From NCBI GenBank assembly GCA_947089905.1, contig CAMUMG010000010.1:1-64000 (forward strand): 64,000 bases of DNA. The letters are read 5' to 3'. Positions 52,029 to 61,438 of this stretch are shown here, in pieces. The notes beneath the pieces are model-generated. The model saw nothing but the letters and a program-made list of their open reading frames with translations. It was not told the origin of the DNA and did not search any database. Each line of letters begins with the position of its first letter. Within the stretch, counting starts at the first letter, position 1. Position numbers and translations under genes: made by a program. The DNA is from an uncultured Lachnospiraceae bacterium. GTDB taxonomy: Bacteria > Bacillota > Clostridia > Lachnospirales > Lachnospiraceae.

Positions 52029-53519
52029 ATGGGAAAATTAAAGAACTATCTGATTCGAACAGTCAGTGCCATAGTTTTGACTACAGTGGTTTTAAGTTCT
52101 GAACTAGAAACAGTAATTTTTGCGGATGCCCCTTATGAAACTTATAGTTATGATTGGTGGGGAGAAGATATTAAACAACCTGCTGCATATACCTATTCCG
52201 GTGCATATTCCTTAACAGATACACCACTTAATGATGCAAGAGATATGTTTGTACAAGACGGAAAGATTTATATTGCAGATACTGGAAATTCAAGAATTGT
52301 TATTTTAAATGAGGATGGAACCGTTTTTAAAATTATTACTTCATTTCAAAATGGTGGAACAGAAGATACCTTTTCTGGACCACAGGGGTTATTTGTAACA
52401 CCTGAAAATGAAATTTATGTAGCGGATTCTAAAAACGGGAGGATTATTCATTTAGATGCCTCTGGAACACTGATTCGAGAGATTGCACGACCAGAAACGG
52501 ATTTAATCAGTCAAAATCAGGCTTATACACCATTAAAATTGGTAGTCGATAAGTCAGGAAGAATATATGTAATTGCCAACGGAATTAATATGGGATTAGT
52601 AGAGTTTGACAGAGAGGGAGTATTTCAGGGATTTATGGGAGCAGCAAAAGTTTCTGTAAGTACCTTTGAATATATCTGGAAGAATTATTTTTCTACTGAT
52701 GCACAGAAAGAACGAATGGAATTAATTGTACCAACAGAATACAGCAATATTTATTTAGATAGTGATAACTTTATTTATGCTACAATTAGTAATATAAGTA
52801 ATGAAGATCACTTAGCTGGAGCGGATGCGATTCGCAGATTAAATCCAACAGGCACAGATATTTTGAGAAGACTTGGGAATACCCCAATCATTGGAGATCT
52901 TTACAATGCAAGTGATACAGCTGCATGGTCAAAATTTACCGATGTATGTGCTTGTGATTATGGAGTTTATTTCGTCTTAGATTCAGCCGGTGGAAAGGTA
53001 TTTACTTATGATGGTGATGGAAATTCTCTGTTTATCTTTGGGGGAACTGGAAATCGTCAGGGAATGTTAATGCAGCCTGCTTCTATTGGGATCAGAGAGG
53101 ATCAAGAAAAAATATATATTTTAGATTCACAGTTAAATCAAGTGCTTTGCTTTTCTATCACAGAGTATGGAAGACATCTGTTAAATGCGATTTATAAAAA
53201 TAGTCTTGGAGATTCTGCTGGGGCATATGAAGAATGGCAAAACGTTTTACGATATAATGCAAACAGTGAATTTGCCTATATTGGTATTGGAAAGGCATAT
53301 TTAAGAGAAGGCAGATATAAAGAGGCAATGGAGTATTTTCAGCTTGGCAATAACAGAAAATATTATACCAGAGCATTTCAATTTTACCGTAAAGAACTGA
53401 TGCAGAACTATTTCGGAAAATTTATGGGAGTAATTTTGGTACTGGTGGGAGCTTTAATAATTTGGCAGATTGTAAAGAAAATCAGAAGATGGGTAGGTGA
53501 AGCCAAATGCAATATTTAA
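52029..53519 (+). CDS. NHL-repeat / TPR protein with C-terminal membrane helix
   Basis: 496 residues. A signal peptide (about 1-33) leads into NHL-type propeller repeats (about 55-370: GKIYIADTGNSRIVILN, NEIYVADSKNGRIIHLD, EKIYILDSQLNQVLCF). Two TPR-like helices pairs follow (390-440) and then a C-terminal helix (about 468-484) and basic tail. So the propeller lies outside and is tethered to the membrane. The function is unknown; NHL propellers bind glycans or proteins. It overlaps the next gene by 13 nt. Confidence 0.82.
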   Translation: MGKLKNYLIRTVSAIVLTTVVLSSELETVIFADAPYETYSYDWWGEDIKQPAAYTYSGAYSLTDTPLNDARDMFVQDGKIYIADTGNSRIVILNEDGTVFKIITSFQNGGTEDTFSGPQGLFVTPENEIYVADSKNGRIIHLDASGTLIREIARPETDLISQNQAYTPLKLVVDKSGRIYVIANGINMGLVEFDREGVFQGFMGAAKVSVSTFEYIWKNYFSTDAQKERMELIVPTEYSNIYLDSDNFIYATISNISNEDHLAGADAIRRLNPTGTDILRRLGNTPIIGDLYNASDTAAWSKFTDVCACDYGVYFVLDSAGGKVFTYDGDGNSLFIFGGTGNRQGMLMQPASIGIREDQEKIYILDSQLNQVLCFSITEYGRHLLNAIYKNSLGDSAGAYEEWQNVLRYNANSEFAYIGIGKAYLREGRYKEAMEYFQLGNNRKYYTRAFQFYRKELMQNYFGKFMGVILVLVGALIIWQIVKKIRRWVGEAKCNI

Positions 53520-54130
53520 ACAGCCTAAAATACAGTCTTTATGTAATAACACATCCAGTTGACGGCTTTTGGGACTTAAAAAGAGAAAAAAGAGGAAGTC
53601 TTTCCGCAGCGGCAACCATATTAGTCTTAGTGATTTTAACCAGTATTATAAAAAAGCAGAATACCTCCTTTTTATTTAACTTTAACCGGTTAGATGAACT
53701 GAACGTTGTAGTGGATATTGTTACAGTATTTTTGGTCTATATTTTATGGTGTGTAGCAAATTGGTGTCTGACCTCTTTAATGGATGGAGAGGGTAAAATG
53801 ACAGATATTATGATTGCAACAGCCTATGCCTTAGTTCCAATTGTACTGATCAATCTTCCATTAGTTCCAGTTAGTCATGTCATTACAGCAGAAGAGGGAA
53901 CTTTCTATACAGTATTTACTGTAATTAGTTATCTTTGGGCAGGGATGCTTTTAATATTTGGAACAATGGTAACACATCAATATTCTATGAAAAAGACAAT
54001 TTTAACTATGATCTGTACCGTTGTTGGCATGGCAATTATTCTGTTTATTGGACTGTTGTTTTTCAGTGTAATTCAAAGAATTATAACCTTCATTGCTACA
54101 ATATATCAGGAATTGAGATTTAGAACTTAA
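53507..54130 (+). CDS. Yip1-family membrane protein
   Basis: 207 residues, five membrane helices, Yip1-like, with the SLMDGEGKMTDI and AYALVPI motifs. Often encoded near surface-protein genes and thought to help membrane assembly. It overlaps the NHL gene by 13 nt, implying coupled translation. Sits between the two importer sets. Confidence 0.82.
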   Translation: MQYLNSLKYSLYVITHPVDGFWDLKREKRGSLSAAATILVLVILTSIIKKQNTSFLFNFNRLDELNVVVDIVTVFLVYILWCVANWCLTSLMDGEGKMTDIMIATAYALVPIVLINLPLVPVSHVITAEEGTFYTVFTVISYLWAGMLLIFGTMVTHQYSMKKTILTMICTVVGMAIILFIGLLFFSVIQRIITFIATIYQELRFRT

Positions 54131-54151
54131 TTTAGAATAGGAGGTGAGAAG

Positions 54152-56803
54152 ATGATTCATAAAAAACGATTTGTTGTATTATCATGTATCTTGTCAGCAT
54201 CACTTTTGGCAGGCTCTATTGGTTTTGCAGCACGAAACAGAGCACAGGCAGCAGATAATACAAACAATTTAACTACAAATGCCTTTTTGCCTGATGCAGA
54301 GATTTTTCCGCAGGAAGAGACAAAAAAAACGACACTTACCAGTGCACAATCCACAAAACTGGCACAGATGGAACTGATTGCACAAAATGAATACTTAAAT
54401 TTATATTTTGATAAAACGGAAACTTCAGTTGCAGTTGAAAAAAAGAGTACAGGGCAGGTTTGGTTTTCCAATCCTGTAGATGTGGAATCGGATACAATAG
54501 CCTCTCCTTATGCAAAGCAGAGACTAAAATCGCAGTTTACTGTCCGCTATTATAATGAGAGTGTACAGTCAGCAGAAATGGATAATTATAATGACAGTAT
54601 TATGGAAGGACAATTTGAAGTTTCCTATCAGGATCAAGGAGTTACTATAACATATACTCTTGGAAATACAGGAACAAAACTGATTCTTCCTCAAGTTATT
54701 AGTGAAGAAAAATTTGATGCTCTCATTGCTCAGATGGATGAAAAGGCAGTAAAACAGATAAAAAGAAATTATACGCTGTTAAATTGGGAAACGATGAAGG
54801 ACAGTGATAAGGATACTTATTCTGAAATGTATTCTTCTGTGAAAGAACATAATATTTATATTTTAAAATCAGGAACAAAAGAGTATAAACAAGAAGAGCT
54901 GATGGGGTATTTTACTGGCGTAGGATATACATTAGAGGATATGATTGCAGATATGCAGGAAAATGGATATGAAGCAGAAGTCAATGATCCTTATTTTATT
55001 ATACCTCTTCATTATCAGCTAGACGGAGAAAATTTATTGGCATGGGTTGTACCAAATGAAATTGAATATAATACCAATGGATTTCATTTGATAGGAATTG
55101 ATTTATTAGAAAATTTCGGTGCAGCCTCTGCACAGGAAGATGGTTATTTATTTGTCCCAGATGGAAGCGGTGCACTTATCTATTATAATAATGGAAAAAC
55201 TTCCAGACAATCTTATACTGCTCAAGTTTATGGAGCAGATTGGTCGGTCAATTTTCTTTCCGAAAAAAAGCCAGAGTATGACAGTAATCTGTCAATCAAG
55301 CTTCCAGTATTCGGTGCAGTGACAAATGATCAAGCCTTTCTTGCAATTTTAGAAGATGGAGAAGCGATGGCATCTGTCAATGCAGATATTTCTGGAAAGA
55401 TCAATAGTTATAATACAGTCTATGCAGGATTTCTTTATCTACAAAACGGACCGATTTCTTTAGGAGATATCATTGGAAACAATAGTTTTCAAATGTATGC
55501 AGACAGACCTTATGAGGGAGATTTCAAAATCCGTTATGCGTTTTTATCTGGAAACAATGCAAGTTACTCTGGAATGGCAAATTATTATAGAAGATATTTG
55601 GTAGAACAGGGAGTGTTAAAAAGGCAGGAGGTTTCTGAACAGCTTCCATTTTACGTAGAGTATATCGGAGCAATTGATAAGTCTAAATCCATACTTGGTG
55701 TAAAGTATGATGCTACAATAGCATTGACTACTTTTGATCAGGCAAAGGAAATTGGACTACAATTAAAACAGGCAGGAATAGAAAATCAAAAAGTACGGTT
55801 TAGTGCATGGATGAATGGTGGAATTTCAAATACTGCTCCACTCAAAATATCGCCAGTTTCGGCAGTAGAAAAAAAATTAGATGCAAAAGATTATGCAGCA
55901 CAGATGAAAAAAGAAGGAATAGAAGTATTTTTCGATACTGAATTTCAGGAGGTTCATGAAGATAAGCTATTTGATGGCTATACAAGTGGTTCACAGGCAC
56001 CTAGATATTTTGATAAAACCGTAGTAAGAACAGGAAAATATTTAATTCCAAATGGTTTTATTATGAAAAAAAATGTTGACTTAATTAGTCCTTATTATTT
56101 GGATAGTGTATTGAAAAAGTATTTAAAGAGTGCGAAAAAATATAATTTCGCAGCAGTTTCAGCAGGAGGTTTAGCTTCAAATGTATATTCGGATTTCATG
56201 AATTCGAGGTATACAGACCGTCAACAGGCAGCAGATTTTAATGAAGCAGGATTAAAGAAGATTTCAGATGCCTATGAGGGAAGACTGATGGGAGAAAATG
56301 CAGCAGGATTTGCTTTTTCTACACTCAGTGACATAGTAAAAGCACCAATGGACAGCAACAATTTCCAGATTTTAGATGAATCCATTCCATTTTATGAGAT
56401 GGTAGTAAGAGGCTATATTGAATATACAGGAAATCCAATCAATCTTTCAGACGATGCAGAATGGACAATATTAAAGAATATAGAAACAGGAGCAGGATTA
56501 TATTATCAGTGGTGCTATGCAGATAATTCTTTAGTAAAAGAAACGGATTATTCCTATCTTTATTCTATTCATTATAATTATTGGATGAAGGAAGCAATAG
56601 AACAATATCAGAAAATGAATGAAGTTTTTAAAAATCTTCAGGGACAATCCATCATTGGACATGAGAAATTAGCAGATGGAGTATATCTTGTCACTTATGA
56701 AAAAGGAACACAGATTGGTGTAAATTACAATGAAACAGTATATAAGCAGAATGGAATCCAAATTGACAGCAAGGATTTTTGTGTGGTAAAGGAGGGAAAG
56801 TAG
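54152..56803 (+). CDS. Secreted DUF5696 protein
   Basis: 883 residues. Signal peptide (about 1-34), then a beta-rich region (65-330), then a domain with GH-like barrel features (about 480-790, including a YYRRYLVEQGVL helix and FDTEFQEVHED). DUF5696 proteins are Firmicutes proteins of unknown role seen in carbohydrate loci; a glycosidase fold is suspected, but no catalytic pair is proven here. AGGAGGTGA stands before ATG 54152. The next permease gene begins one base after its stop. Confidence 0.8.
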   Translation: MIHKKRFVVLSCILSASLLAGSIGFAARNRAQAADNTNNLTTNAFLPDAEIFPQEETKKTTLTSAQSTKLAQMELIAQNEYLNLYFDKTETSVAVEKKSTGQVWFSNPVDVESDTIASPYAKQRLKSQFTVRYYNESVQSAEMDNYNDSIMEGQFEVSYQDQGVTITYTLGNTGTKLILPQVISEEKFDALIAQMDEKAVKQIKRNYTLLNWETMKDSDKDTYSEMYSSVKEHNIYILKSGTKEYKQEELMGYFTGVGYTLEDMIADMQENGYEAEVNDPYFIIPLHYQLDGENLLAWVVPNEIEYNTNGFHLIGIDLLENFGAASAQEDGYLFVPDGSGALIYYNNGKTSRQSYTAQVYGADWSVNFLSEKKPEYDSNLSIKLPVFGAVTNDQAFLAILEDGEAMASVNADISGKINSYNTVYAGFLYLQNGPISLGDIIGNNSFQMYADRPYEGDFKIRYAFLSGNNASYSGMANYYRRYLVEQGVLKRQEVSEQLPFYVEYIGAIDKSKSILGVKYDATIALTTFDQAKEIGLQLKQAGIENQKVRFSAWMNGGISNTAPLKISPVSAVEKKLDAKDYAAQMKKEGIEVFFDTEFQEVHEDKLFDGYTSGSQAPRYFDKTVVRTGKYLIPNGFIMKKNVDLISPYYLDSVLKKYLKSAKKYNFAAVSAGGLASNVYSDFMNSRYTDRQQAADFNEAGLKKISDAYEGRLMGENAAGFAFSTLSDIVKAPMDSNNFQILDESIPFYEMVVRGYIEYTGNPINLSDDAEWTILKNIETGAGLYYQWCYADNSLVKETDYSYLYSIHYNYWMKEAIEQYQKMNEVFKNLQGQSIIGHEKLADGVYLVTYEKGTQIGVNYNETVYKQNGIQIDSKDFCVVKEGK

Positions 56804-56804
56804 G

Positions 56805-57737
56805 ATGACGTATTTCAAAAAGAGAAATGGAAAATGGAAACTTACTCTGCGTGGTAAGGATGCAAGAGCTGGTTATCTGTTTATCCTTCCTTTCCTAATT
56901 GGTTTTTTTGGACTGTTTGTCAGTATGCTGATAAAATCGATTTCTTTTAGCTTTAGCAACATGGAAGTTGGAGCAGATGGATACATTTTAACCAAAGCTG
57001 CAAAAAATGGTTTTGAGCATTATATTCGAGCGTTTACAATTGATCCAGACTTTAATTTAAGACTCGGAAAATCTATTGCAAAAATGTGTACGACAGTTCC
57101 TTTAATTTTGATATTTAGTTTCTTTGCTGCTAATATTTTAAATCAAAAGTTTAAAGGAAGGGCGATTGCAAGAAGTATCTTTTTCTTTCCAGTAATTTTG
57201 ACTTCTGGAATTATTTTAGGAATCGAACAGTCAGATTTATTATTAAGTTCTATGAACGGAGAGGCTATGACAAGTACAGAAGATTTAGAATCCATGATAG
57301 GAGTGACACGATTTTTGACACAATACACTTCTCTTCCGGGTGAAATCATTATGTATTTATCGAATGCCGTTACTGGAATTTATGATATTGTAATTGCATC
57401 AGGTGTTCAAATTCTTGTATTTTTAGCAGGCTTACAGTCGATTTCCCCAAGTTTATATGAAGCATCCAACATGGAAGGAGCAACTGGGTGGGAAAATTTT
57501 TGGAAGATTACTTTTCCAATGATCAGTCCATTGATTTTAGTCAATGCTTTATATACAATTATCGACTCATTTACCAGTGCAGGTAATGAGATGATGAGTA
57601 GTATTACTTCAACCATTTTTACTGATGTTAAATATGGATATGGTTCGGCGATGGCATGGATTTATTTTATAGCGATTGCACTTATTTTAGCAGTAGTAGG
57701 TGGAATTATTTCAAAGCACGTATTCTATTATGATTAA
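56805..57737 (+). CDS. Sugar ABC transporter permease, set 2 (MalF type)
   Basis: 310 residues, six to seven membrane helices, EAA loop YEASNMEGATGWENFWKITFPM. It starts one base after the DUF5696 stop. A long loop between helices (SMNGEAMTSTEDLESM) is a feature of this group of importers. Partner is the next gene. Confidence 0.92.
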   Translation: MTYFKKRNGKWKLTLRGKDARAGYLFILPFLIGFFGLFVSMLIKSISFSFSNMEVGADGYILTKAAKNGFEHYIRAFTIDPDFNLRLGKSIAKMCTTVPLILIFSFFAANILNQKFKGRAIARSIFFFPVILTSGIILGIEQSDLLLSSMNGEAMTSTEDLESMIGVTRFLTQYTSLPGEIIMYLSNAVTGIYDIVIASGVQILVFLAGLQSISPSLYEASNMEGATGWENFWKITFPMISPLILVNALYTIIDSFTSAGNEMMSSITSTIFTDVKYGYGSAMAWIYFIAIALILAVVGGIISKHVFYYD

Positions 57738-57750
57738 AGGAGGGGAGAGG

Positions 57751-58746
57751 ATGAAAACAACTGCAAAAACAATGAAAAAGACAAAAGTACCAAAAGCACT
57801 CAAGCAGCAGATTCTCCTGGCAAAAATCTCCTCTATTTTATGGAAGATCGTGCGAGGGACAATCGTCATTGGAATCTGTTTTGTTATCTTATATCCATTA
57901 TTTGTTAAGTTTAGCGTTTCGATTATGGAAGAAAATGATCTCTATGATTCTACAATAAAGTACATACCAAAACATTTTACACTTAACAACTATAAATTGG
58001 CATTGGAAGGTATGAAATATACCAAGACATTTTTTAATACATTTACTCTATCTTTTTTAACGGCATTTCTTCAATTAGCAGCTTGTTTGTTTACTGCTTA
58101 TGGTTTTGCAAGATTTCAGTTTCCGGGAAAGAAAATTTTATTTGCCTGTGTGTTGCTTACCCTGATGGTGCCACCTCAAGTATTAATGCTTCCAATGTTT
58201 ATGAAGTTTCGTTTTTTTGACTTTTTTGGAATCGCAGAAGCTGTAACAGGAAGCAGTATCAATTTGATTGACTCGTTTTGGCCGTTTTTGATTTCAGCAA
58301 TCACAACTATGGGATTTAAAAATGGACTTTACATTTATATGCTACGGCAGTTTTTTAAGGGAATGCCAAAAGAATTAGAAGAGGCTGCATATGTAGATGG
58401 AAGTGGAAGATTTCGTACTTTCTTTCAGATTATGCTTCCAAGTGCAAAGTCTATGATGGTGACAGTATTCTTATTTGGATTTGTATGGCAGTGGACAGAT
58501 TCTTTTTTCTCAGGAATGTATCTGCCAACATTTAAAGTAATGGCAAGTGCTTTAAGTTCTTTAGCAGCAGAAGTCGGAAGTCGTTATTCTGATTTTGGCG
58601 GTGCTATGAACTTTGTCAGCAAAGGATTTACCTCTATGATGAACAATACCGGCGTAATTTTAGTAATACTGCCGTTAGTTGTACTTTATCTAGTCTGCCA
58701 GAAGTACTTTGTAGAAAGTATTGAACGTTCAGGAATCGTAGGATAG
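57751..58746 (+). CDS. Sugar ABC transporter permease, set 2 (MalG type)
   Basis: 331 residues, six helices, EAA loop EEAAYVDGSGRFRTFFQIMLPSA. Start at ATG 57751, set by AAAGGAGGGGAGAGG just upstream; a longer frame reaching 57700 overlaps the previous gene. No ATPase in the locus. Confidence 0.92.
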   Translation: MKTTAKTMKKTKVPKALKQQILLAKISSILWKIVRGTIVIGICFVILYPLFVKFSVSIMEENDLYDSTIKYIPKHFTLNNYKLALEGMKYTKTFFNTFTLSFLTAFLQLAACLFTAYGFARFQFPGKKILFACVLLTLMVPPQVLMLPMFMKFRFFDFFGIAEAVTGSSINLIDSFWPFLISAITTMGFKNGLYIYMLRQFFKGMPKELEEAAYVDGSGRFRTFFQIMLPSAKSMMVTVFLFGFVWQWTDSFFSGMYLPTFKVMASALSSLAAEVGSRYSDFGGAMNFVSKGFTSMMNNTGVILVILPLVVLYLVCQKYFVESIERSGIVG

Positions 58747-58848
58747 GGAGTAGAATATAAAGAACGGCAGACAGTGTAGGAGGTGATAATACAAAAATAA
58801 ATAAAAATCCAGAAACAAAAAAGAAGGGAATTTTAAGGAGGAAAGGGC

Positions 58849-60348
58849 ATGAGAAAGAGTAAAAAAGCATTAGCACTTTTATTGACAACAGCTATGATAG
58901 CATCTTTAGGAGCATGTGGAAAAAAAGATACAGATAACGATACAAAGTCCACTCCAACTCCACAGACACAAGACCAGAACAATGATAAAAATACTACACC
59001 AGAAGCAACGCCAGAAACAACACCAGAAGGAACACCAGACGAGCCAAAGTATGATTTTGGCGGTCGTGTTTTAAAGATTGGCTCCTATTATGATATGACT
59101 CCAGATCCAGAGTCAAGTGCATATAAACAGGCGTTGGCAGAAAGAATTGCTTTTGTAGAAGAAAACTATAACTGTAAAATTGAATTTGTTTCCATCCCTG
59201 ATGATTACACGGCAGCATATATTACTTCTGTATTATCTGGAGATCCGATCTGTGATATTGGTTATGTTATGAGTTACAGACTACTTCCTGCATTGATTGA
59301 AGGAGGAATTGCCTATCCAGTCAGTGACTTAGGAGTATTTGATTTTAATGAATATAAGTGGCGTCCAGACTATATTGAAGCAGGAAATTATAAGGGAAAG
59401 AATTATTCCTTTATGACCAAGGATCCAGAAGTAAGATACGGAATATTCTGGAATAAAACATTATTTAAAAAATATGGACTACCGGATTTATATGAATTAG
59501 TTGAAAACGATGAATGGACTTGGGAGAAATTCCGTGAAATATGTCTGGCAGGAAATAAGGATTTAGACGGTGACGGAACAAATGATATTTGGGGATTTAA
59601 TGAAAGAGAAAGTTTGGAATGGTGTTATTTATACTCCAACGGAGTAGATGTAATACAAAAAACAGACAATGGAGTTAATGTCAATCTCTCTGATCCAAAG
59701 GTTATTCAAGCACTTGAAGAGTTTCAAGACTTTTCACAGAATGTTCCTCACGAAAGCGGATGGCTCGGTGACTGGTTACAACAGATTAAAAACTTTAGAG
59801 ATGGTAAAGTTATGATGTGTTTGGAAGAATTCTGGATTTCTTATGCACACTTAGGTGAAATGCAGGATGAATTTGGTTTTGTTCCATTCCCGAAAGGTCC
59901 TTCTGCAACAGACTGGTCTTGCTATGGAAAAGAAGTTGCACCAAGATTTATGTTAAATGGTATTGACAAACCAGAGGAAGCTGCGTTAATCTATGATCTG
60001 ATCACAGATGTAGTGGAAACAGATGAAGAATGGGATGAATTAATGGAAGCACAGTTAGAGGCATGGGCAAGTGATGCAGAAACCGTTTCAATCTGTATGG
60101 ATATTTTTAATAATGGTTTGATTTCAATTAGTCCAATTAAAGGTTTTGGTGATTTAGAAAAATCAATGAGTAGTATGTTTGGTGATATTAGAAACGGTAC
60201 ATCTACTCCTCAGACAGCGATTGAAACCTATACTCCAACGATTAATGCAGCAATTGCCGATATTCAAGATCATGACTACGATGCAGATATGCAAGAAACA
60301 ATGGATAAATTTTTAAATCCAGAGGAAGAAGAAACAGAAACAGAATAA
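58849..60348 (+). CDS. Extracellular solute-binding lipoprotein, set 2
   Basis: 499 residues. Lipoprotein signal with lipobox SLGAC (about residues 19-23), a Thr/Pro/Glu-rich linker to about 65, then a family-1 sugar-binding protein fold (GRVLKIGSYYD, VRYGIFWNKTLFKKYGLP, WTWEKFREICLA, LDGDGTNDIWGF). It feeds the second permease pair. A strong AGGAGG precedes ATG 58849. A terminator follows. Confidence 0.93.
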   Translation: MRKSKKALALLLTTAMIASLGACGKKDTDNDTKSTPTPQTQDQNNDKNTTPEATPETTPEGTPDEPKYDFGGRVLKIGSYYDMTPDPESSAYKQALAERIAFVEENYNCKIEFVSIPDDYTAAYITSVLSGDPICDIGYVMSYRLLPALIEGGIAYPVSDLGVFDFNEYKWRPDYIEAGNYKGKNYSFMTKDPEVRYGIFWNKTLFKKYGLPDLYELVENDEWTWEKFREICLAGNKDLDGDGTNDIWGFNERESLEWCYLYSNGVDVIQKTDNGVNVNLSDPKVIQALEEFQDFSQNVPHESGWLGDWLQQIKNFRDGKVMMCLEEFWISYAHLGEMQDEFGFVPFPKGPSATDWSCYGKEVAPRFMLNGIDKPEEAALIYDLITDVVETDEEWDELMEAQLEAWASDAETVSICMDIFNNGLISISPIKGFGDLEKSMSSMFGDIRNGTSTPQTAIETYTPTINAAIADIQDHDYDADMQETMDKFLNPEEEETETE

Positions 60349-60379
60349 ATAAAAAGGTTAGCTGGATAAAAAGATAGAG

Positions 60380-60429
60380 AAAGGGCGGCCGCAAGCAGAG
60401 TTAGGCTGGTTGTGACTGCCCTTTTTTTA
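60380..60429 (+). terminator. Terminator after the second importer
   Basis: AAAGGGC (60380-60386) pairs with GCCCTTT (60418-60424), followed by a T7 run. Reading into the downstream GH43-lacI genes may be partial. Confidence 0.8.
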
Positions 60430-60469
60430 TAAGTTTGCTTTAAAAACATAGTTATGGAGGTAAAACTAA

Positions 60470-61417
60470 ATGAAAAATGGCGTTATTCTTTATGATGATA
60501 GAGGAGAAGTGTTACATGCACATGGAGGATATATGCTCTATGAAAATGGATATTATTACTGGTTTGGAGAAAACCGTACAGGGGATATCCGAGTTTCTTG
60601 TTACCGCTCTAAAGATTTAGAACATTGGGAATTTAGAAATCATGTTCTCACCTGTGATTCAAAAGTACAGGGACACTATGTCAGAAGTGATACTAGACTA
60701 CGAAAAGAAGTCACTTTAAAAGATGGAAGCAAAAAAATGGGAAGTTGTAATATAGAACGCCCAAAAGTATTATATAATTCTAAAACTAAACAATATGTTA
60801 TGTGGATGCACTACGAAAATGGAGTACATTATGGAGACGCCAGATGTGCAGTTGCTGTCAGTGATAAAATTGATGGCGATTATACATATTATGGAAGTTT
60901 TAATCCAATTGGAAACATGTCAAGGGATTGTACTGTATTTAAAGAAGAAGATGGGACAGCTTACTTTATTTCTGCTGCTAGAGAAAATGCAGACTTGATT
61001 ATATATCGTCTCACAGAGGACTACTTGGCCATCGATGAACAAGTTCGGATACTCTGGCCTGGACAGGCAAGAGAAGCCCCTGTTTTGTTTAAACGAAATG
61101 ACCGATATTATATGTTGAGTAGTGCTTGTACCGGATGGCTTCCAAATCAGGGAAAATACGCCGTATCAGACAGTCTGACTGGAAGGTGGAGTACGTTAAA
61201 ACCATTTGGAGATAAAACGACATATGATAGTCAACCTGCATTTATTCTGCCATTAGAAACTGCAAAGGGAGTAGAATGGATTTATGTTGGAGATCGCTGG
61301 AATGGAGAAGATTATCCAGCATCTACTTATGTATTTTTCCCACTTCATTTTAATGAAATAGGTGAACTTACTTTAGAAAACTGCGAAGAAATCGATTGGA
61401 AAAAATATCTTATCTAA
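60470..61417 (+). CDS. Cytoplasmic GH43 enzyme, exo-beta-1,3-galactanase-like
   Basis: 315 residues, one GH43 propeller with no signal peptide. It carries the same subfamily-24-type segments as the lipoprotein at 45176: LHAHGGYM, YYWFGENR, NIERPKVLYNSKTKQYVMWMH, QAREAPVLFKRNDRYYML, CTGWLPNQ and DSQPAFI (Gln in the base position). Hence a pair: one surface enzyme and one cytoplasmic enzyme of the same type. TATGGAGG before ATG 60470. Confidence 0.82.
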   Translation: MKNGVILYDDRGEVLHAHGGYMLYENGYYYWFGENRTGDIRVSCYRSKDLEHWEFRNHVLTCDSKVQGHYVRSDTRLRKEVTLKDGSKKMGSCNIERPKVLYNSKTKQYVMWMHYENGVHYGDARCAVAVSDKIDGDYTYYGSFNPIGNMSRDCTVFKEEDGTAYFISAARENADLIIYRLTEDYLAIDEQVRILWPGQAREAPVLFKRNDRYYMLSSACTGWLPNQGKYAVSDSLTGRWSTLKPFGDKTTYDSQPAFILPLETAKGVEWIYVGDRWNGEDYPASTYVFFPLHFNEIGELTLENCEEIDWKKYLI

Positions 61418-61438
61418 AGATGAAAAGATGGAGGCGAT

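Noticed and set aside
58778-58787. AGGAGGTGAT with no start codon after it
   Set aside because: Looks like a perfect ribosome site, but no ATG/GTG/TTG stands at usable distance; left as unexplained, possibly a leftover of a lost gene.
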